64,000 nucleotides of DNA from Candidatus Gastranaerophilales bacterium (GTDB taxonomy: Bacteria > Cyanobacteriota > Vampirovibrionia > Gastranaerophilales > Gastranaerophilaceae): the NCBI GenBank assembly GCA_944323335.1, contig CALUSB010000006.1, positions 1 to 64,000 on the forward strand, in the 5' to 3' direction. Below are positions 62,579-64,000 of the stretch, piece by piece. Below the pieces are notes generated by a model. The model was not told where the DNA came from, did no database searches, and worked only from the letters and a program-made list of their open reading frames with translations. The number at the start of each line of letters is the position of its first letter. The first letter of the stretch is position 1. The translations under genes and the position numbers were made by a program.

Positions 62579-63427
62579 ATGAAAGAAATAAAATTAAGAA
62601 TTATACGTTTTTTGTGGTTTGAAGCCTTTAACAAATACTTAGAAAAAAACGATAAAAAAAGTAAAACTCTAAACTTGAAAAACGATTTAGATAAGATTTC
62701 TTGCGATTATATAGACTTGTTTTTAAAACTTTTGCCATATGTAAATAAACCTTTTTTAGGCAAAATATGGACAAGAGAAGATAAAAAACTAAAAAAAGAA
62801 CGCAGGGAATTTGAAAAAACTTTTAGACAGCCTTTTATAGATATTTTAAAAATTGACCCTTTTTATTATTCAAATATTTACGGGCTAAAAGACCTGTATA
62901 AAGAGATTTTTGACAAAATTAACGGAAAAATAATCATAGATGGCGGAGCACTTAACGGAGACAGTGCCCTTATGTTTCATCATTATTTTCCAAAAAGCGA
63001 AATTCACGCATATGAACCTCTTAGTGTGAATTATAATGTTATGGATAAATTCCTTAGAATTGATAACTGTAACAATAAAATTATCCCCGTCAAAAAGGGA
63101 TTGGGCCAAAAAGAAGAAGTGATTGAGATAACATTTAACGACACAGAAATGGCACAAATTACAACCATTGATGATAATTACAAAAACTCTGAGGCCATAG
63201 GGCTCATTAAGCTTGATACCGAAGGGTTTGAAAGCGCCATTATAGAGGGTGCAAAGGAGATAATAAAAAGAGATAAACCGATTGTAGTTGCAGCAATGTA
63301 TCACACGCCTAAGGATTTTTTTGAATTGAAAGATAAGCTCAAAATGCTAAATCCTGATTATAAGTTTATGATAAGAAGAAGCGAGATGGTAATACCCATG
63401 GCAGATTTGGTACTTATTGCATATTAA
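62579..63427 (+). CDS. FkbM-family methyltransferase
   Basis: This 282-residue protein has the FkbM-type SAM methyltransferase domain in its second half: IIDGGALNGDSALMF (motif I, about 121-135), IHAYEPLSVNYNVM, then IGLIKLDTEGFESAIIEGAKEII, the hallmark of the family. The first 110 residues are a charged helical extension. Family members methylate sugars or polyketides, and many act on surface glycans; the substrate is unknown here. It starts one base after the pheA stop, so it is translated by coupling and carries no promoter of its own. Confidence 0.87.
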   Translation: MKEIKLRIIRFLWFEAFNKYLEKNDKKSKTLNLKNDLDKISCDYIDLFLKLLPYVNKPFLGKIWTREDKKLKKERREFEKTFRQPFIDILKIDPFYYSNIYGLKDLYKEIFDKINGKIIIDGGALNGDSALMFHHYFPKSEIHAYEPLSVNYNVMDKFLRIDNCNNKIIPVKKGLGQKEEVIEITFNDTEMAQITTIDDNYKNSEAIGLIKLDTEGFESAIIEGAKEIIKRDKPIVVAAMYHTPKDFFELKDKLKMLNPDYKFMIRRSEMVIPMADLVLIAY

Positions 63428-63429
63428 CC

Positions 63430-63457
63430 TTGAAATCGCTTAAAACAGTGATATAAT
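63430..63457 (+). promoter_or_regulatory. tmRNA promoter
   Basis: TTGAAA (63430-63435) and TATAAT (63452-63457) are 16 nt apart. Transcription would start near 63464, some 24 nt before the mature tmRNA 5' end, which RNase P would create. Confidence 0.65.
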
Positions 63458-63487
63458 CATAAATACAGAACTTTGAAATTTTAATAT

Positions 63488-63882
63488 GGGGACGTTGTGG
63501 TTTTGACAGGGTGCTTTATCAACCGTGATGCAGGCCGCGCGGATGTTGCGCGTTACCAACAATCAAAAAAATAAACGCTAATAACGTTGTAAAAGCTGAC
63601 TTTGCTCCCAGAGCAATCGCTGCATAGTTTGCGCGACAGCCACTCTATCTTGCCAGCTTGCCGCAATTTAGGGTCAATTATGCAAGCCTTAACACTTGTA
63701 GCTTGAGGCGCAGGCGTTTAAGTATTTAGCCTTGAGGGGTTGTCTTTCCTTATAAAAAAGACTTTGGCGCTTAATTTGGTTGAAGACATCTTTCCGATTT
63801 TGCGTTGAGATAAAAAGATTCTAAGCTTGTAGATTCGCGCTTGTTATCATTTTGGACGCGGGTTCGACTCCCGCCGTCTCCA
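63488..63882 (+). ncRNA. ssrA: tmRNA (one-piece)
   Basis: The 5' end GGGGACG pairs with CGTCTCC before discriminator A at 63882, and the 3' part carries a tRNA-like T arm (GCGGGTTCGACTCCCGC). The CCA end is not encoded. The tag reading frame starts at GCT 63577 and encodes ANNVVKADFAPRAIAA before TAG at 63625-63627. ANN at the start and a C-terminal Ala-Ala are typical of cyanobacterial tags. The RNA rescues stalled ribosomes with SmpB and marks proteins for degradation. Confidence 0.95.
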
Positions 63883-63928
63883 GTATTATTTTAATAAATT
63901 GAAGTCGTTGGAGTCAAAGCCGCGTAGC

Positions 63929-63984
63929 GGGTGAGAATCCTACGACAAATCCGAAATCTTTGATTTCGTGATTTGACGGATGCA
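63929..63984 (+). repeat. structured repeat core, copy B (downstream of tmRNA)
   Basis: This 56-nt block matches copy A (59134-59189, minus strand) at 51 of 56 positions. It contains CGAAATC-TTT-GATTTCG and GGGTgagaATCC, and is preceded by CCGC-gta-GCGG, which replaces the CCCAC/GTGGG arms of copy A while keeping them paired. It starts about 45 nt after the tmRNA 3' end in the same orientation, and similarity continues (AGCGTAA) to the window edge. Confidence 0.8.
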
Positions 63985-64000
63985 GTTAGCGTAAAATTTC

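Noticed and set aside
1-64000. CRISPR arrays, prophage genes and insertion-sequence transposases
   Set aside because: No regularly spaced direct repeats, no transposase or integrase motifs and no phage structural genes were seen in any coding frame.

Overview
The window is 64 kb of low-GC, gene-dense bacterial chromosome that looks like a non-photosynthetic relative of Cyanobacteria, most likely Gastranaerophilales (Melainabacteria/Vampirovibrionia). The main evidence is the RNA polymerase beta-prime subunit, which is split into separate rpoC1 and rpoC2 genes as in Cyanobacteriota. The window has no photosynthesis genes. Many proteins start with a short M-x-I-x-x-[IVL] stretch followed by an [N/S/H]-F-x-G box, which I associate with this lineage from memory and could not check. 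The assignment is an inference.

Layout. 1-8209: rpoB-rpoC1-rpoC2 on the minus strand, with rpoC2 cut by the window edge. 8430-18464: a secreted small protein, then a minus-strand group of two GH13 alpha-glucan enzymes and two large membrane-associated proteins that look like paralogs. 18634-23460: a plus-strand run with a P-loop/TPR ATPase, rsmG, a sigma-70 factor and an orphan Opp/Dpp-type ATPase. 23461-28542: queE, a J-protein, a tagged sugar nucleotidyltransferase and two tandem thymidylate-kinase-like genes. 28621-35176: a membrane protein, miaA, a candidate type IIG restriction-modification enzyme, a ribosome hibernation factor, an aminotransferase and hisH. 35171-41617: two GGDEF signalling proteins, a glycosyltransferase, a SAM methyltransferase and a ylxR-like gene. 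41588-50851: a GH57 enzyme, two groups of short tagged hydrophobic proteins, rarA, a sugar-type solute-binding protein and a pseudopilin. 50909-58628: Fe-alcohol dehydrogenase, a tagged Ski2-like helicase, ferritin, uracil-DNA glycosylase, an EamA transporter, a DEDDh exonuclease and an M48 peptidase. 58754-64000: an unrecognised structured RNA, tRNA-His, RNase HIII, a phosphohexomutase, prephenate dehydratase, an FkbM methyltransferase and a one-piece tmRNA.

Four things stand out. (1) The N-terminal F-x-G signature is shared by proteins with unrelated bodies: a GH13 enzyme, a nucleotidyltransferase, a helicase and small membrane proteins. It behaves like a sorting or assembly tag. (2) A structured repeat of about 100 nt lies just 3' of both tRNA-His and tmRNA, in the same orientation as each RNA. 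The tRNA-His copy is bracketed by a duplication of the tRNA 3' end, the footprint of a miniature tRNA-targeted integrative element. (3) A RNA of about 227 nt with a 9-bp closing helix, a 12-bp hairpin and a pseudoknot is driven by a near-consensus promoter and is not a family I recognise. (4) At least nine genes have a TANAAT -10 box only 6-8 nt before the start codon, implying leaderless mRNAs. One divergent pair (rarA and the solute-binding protein) shares a 14-bp gap with overlapping -10 boxes.

Functionally, alpha-glucan metabolism recurs (two GH13 enzymes, GH57, a GlgC-like nucleotidyltransferase, a phosphohexomutase, a sugar-binding protein), but these genes are scattered rather than in one operon.
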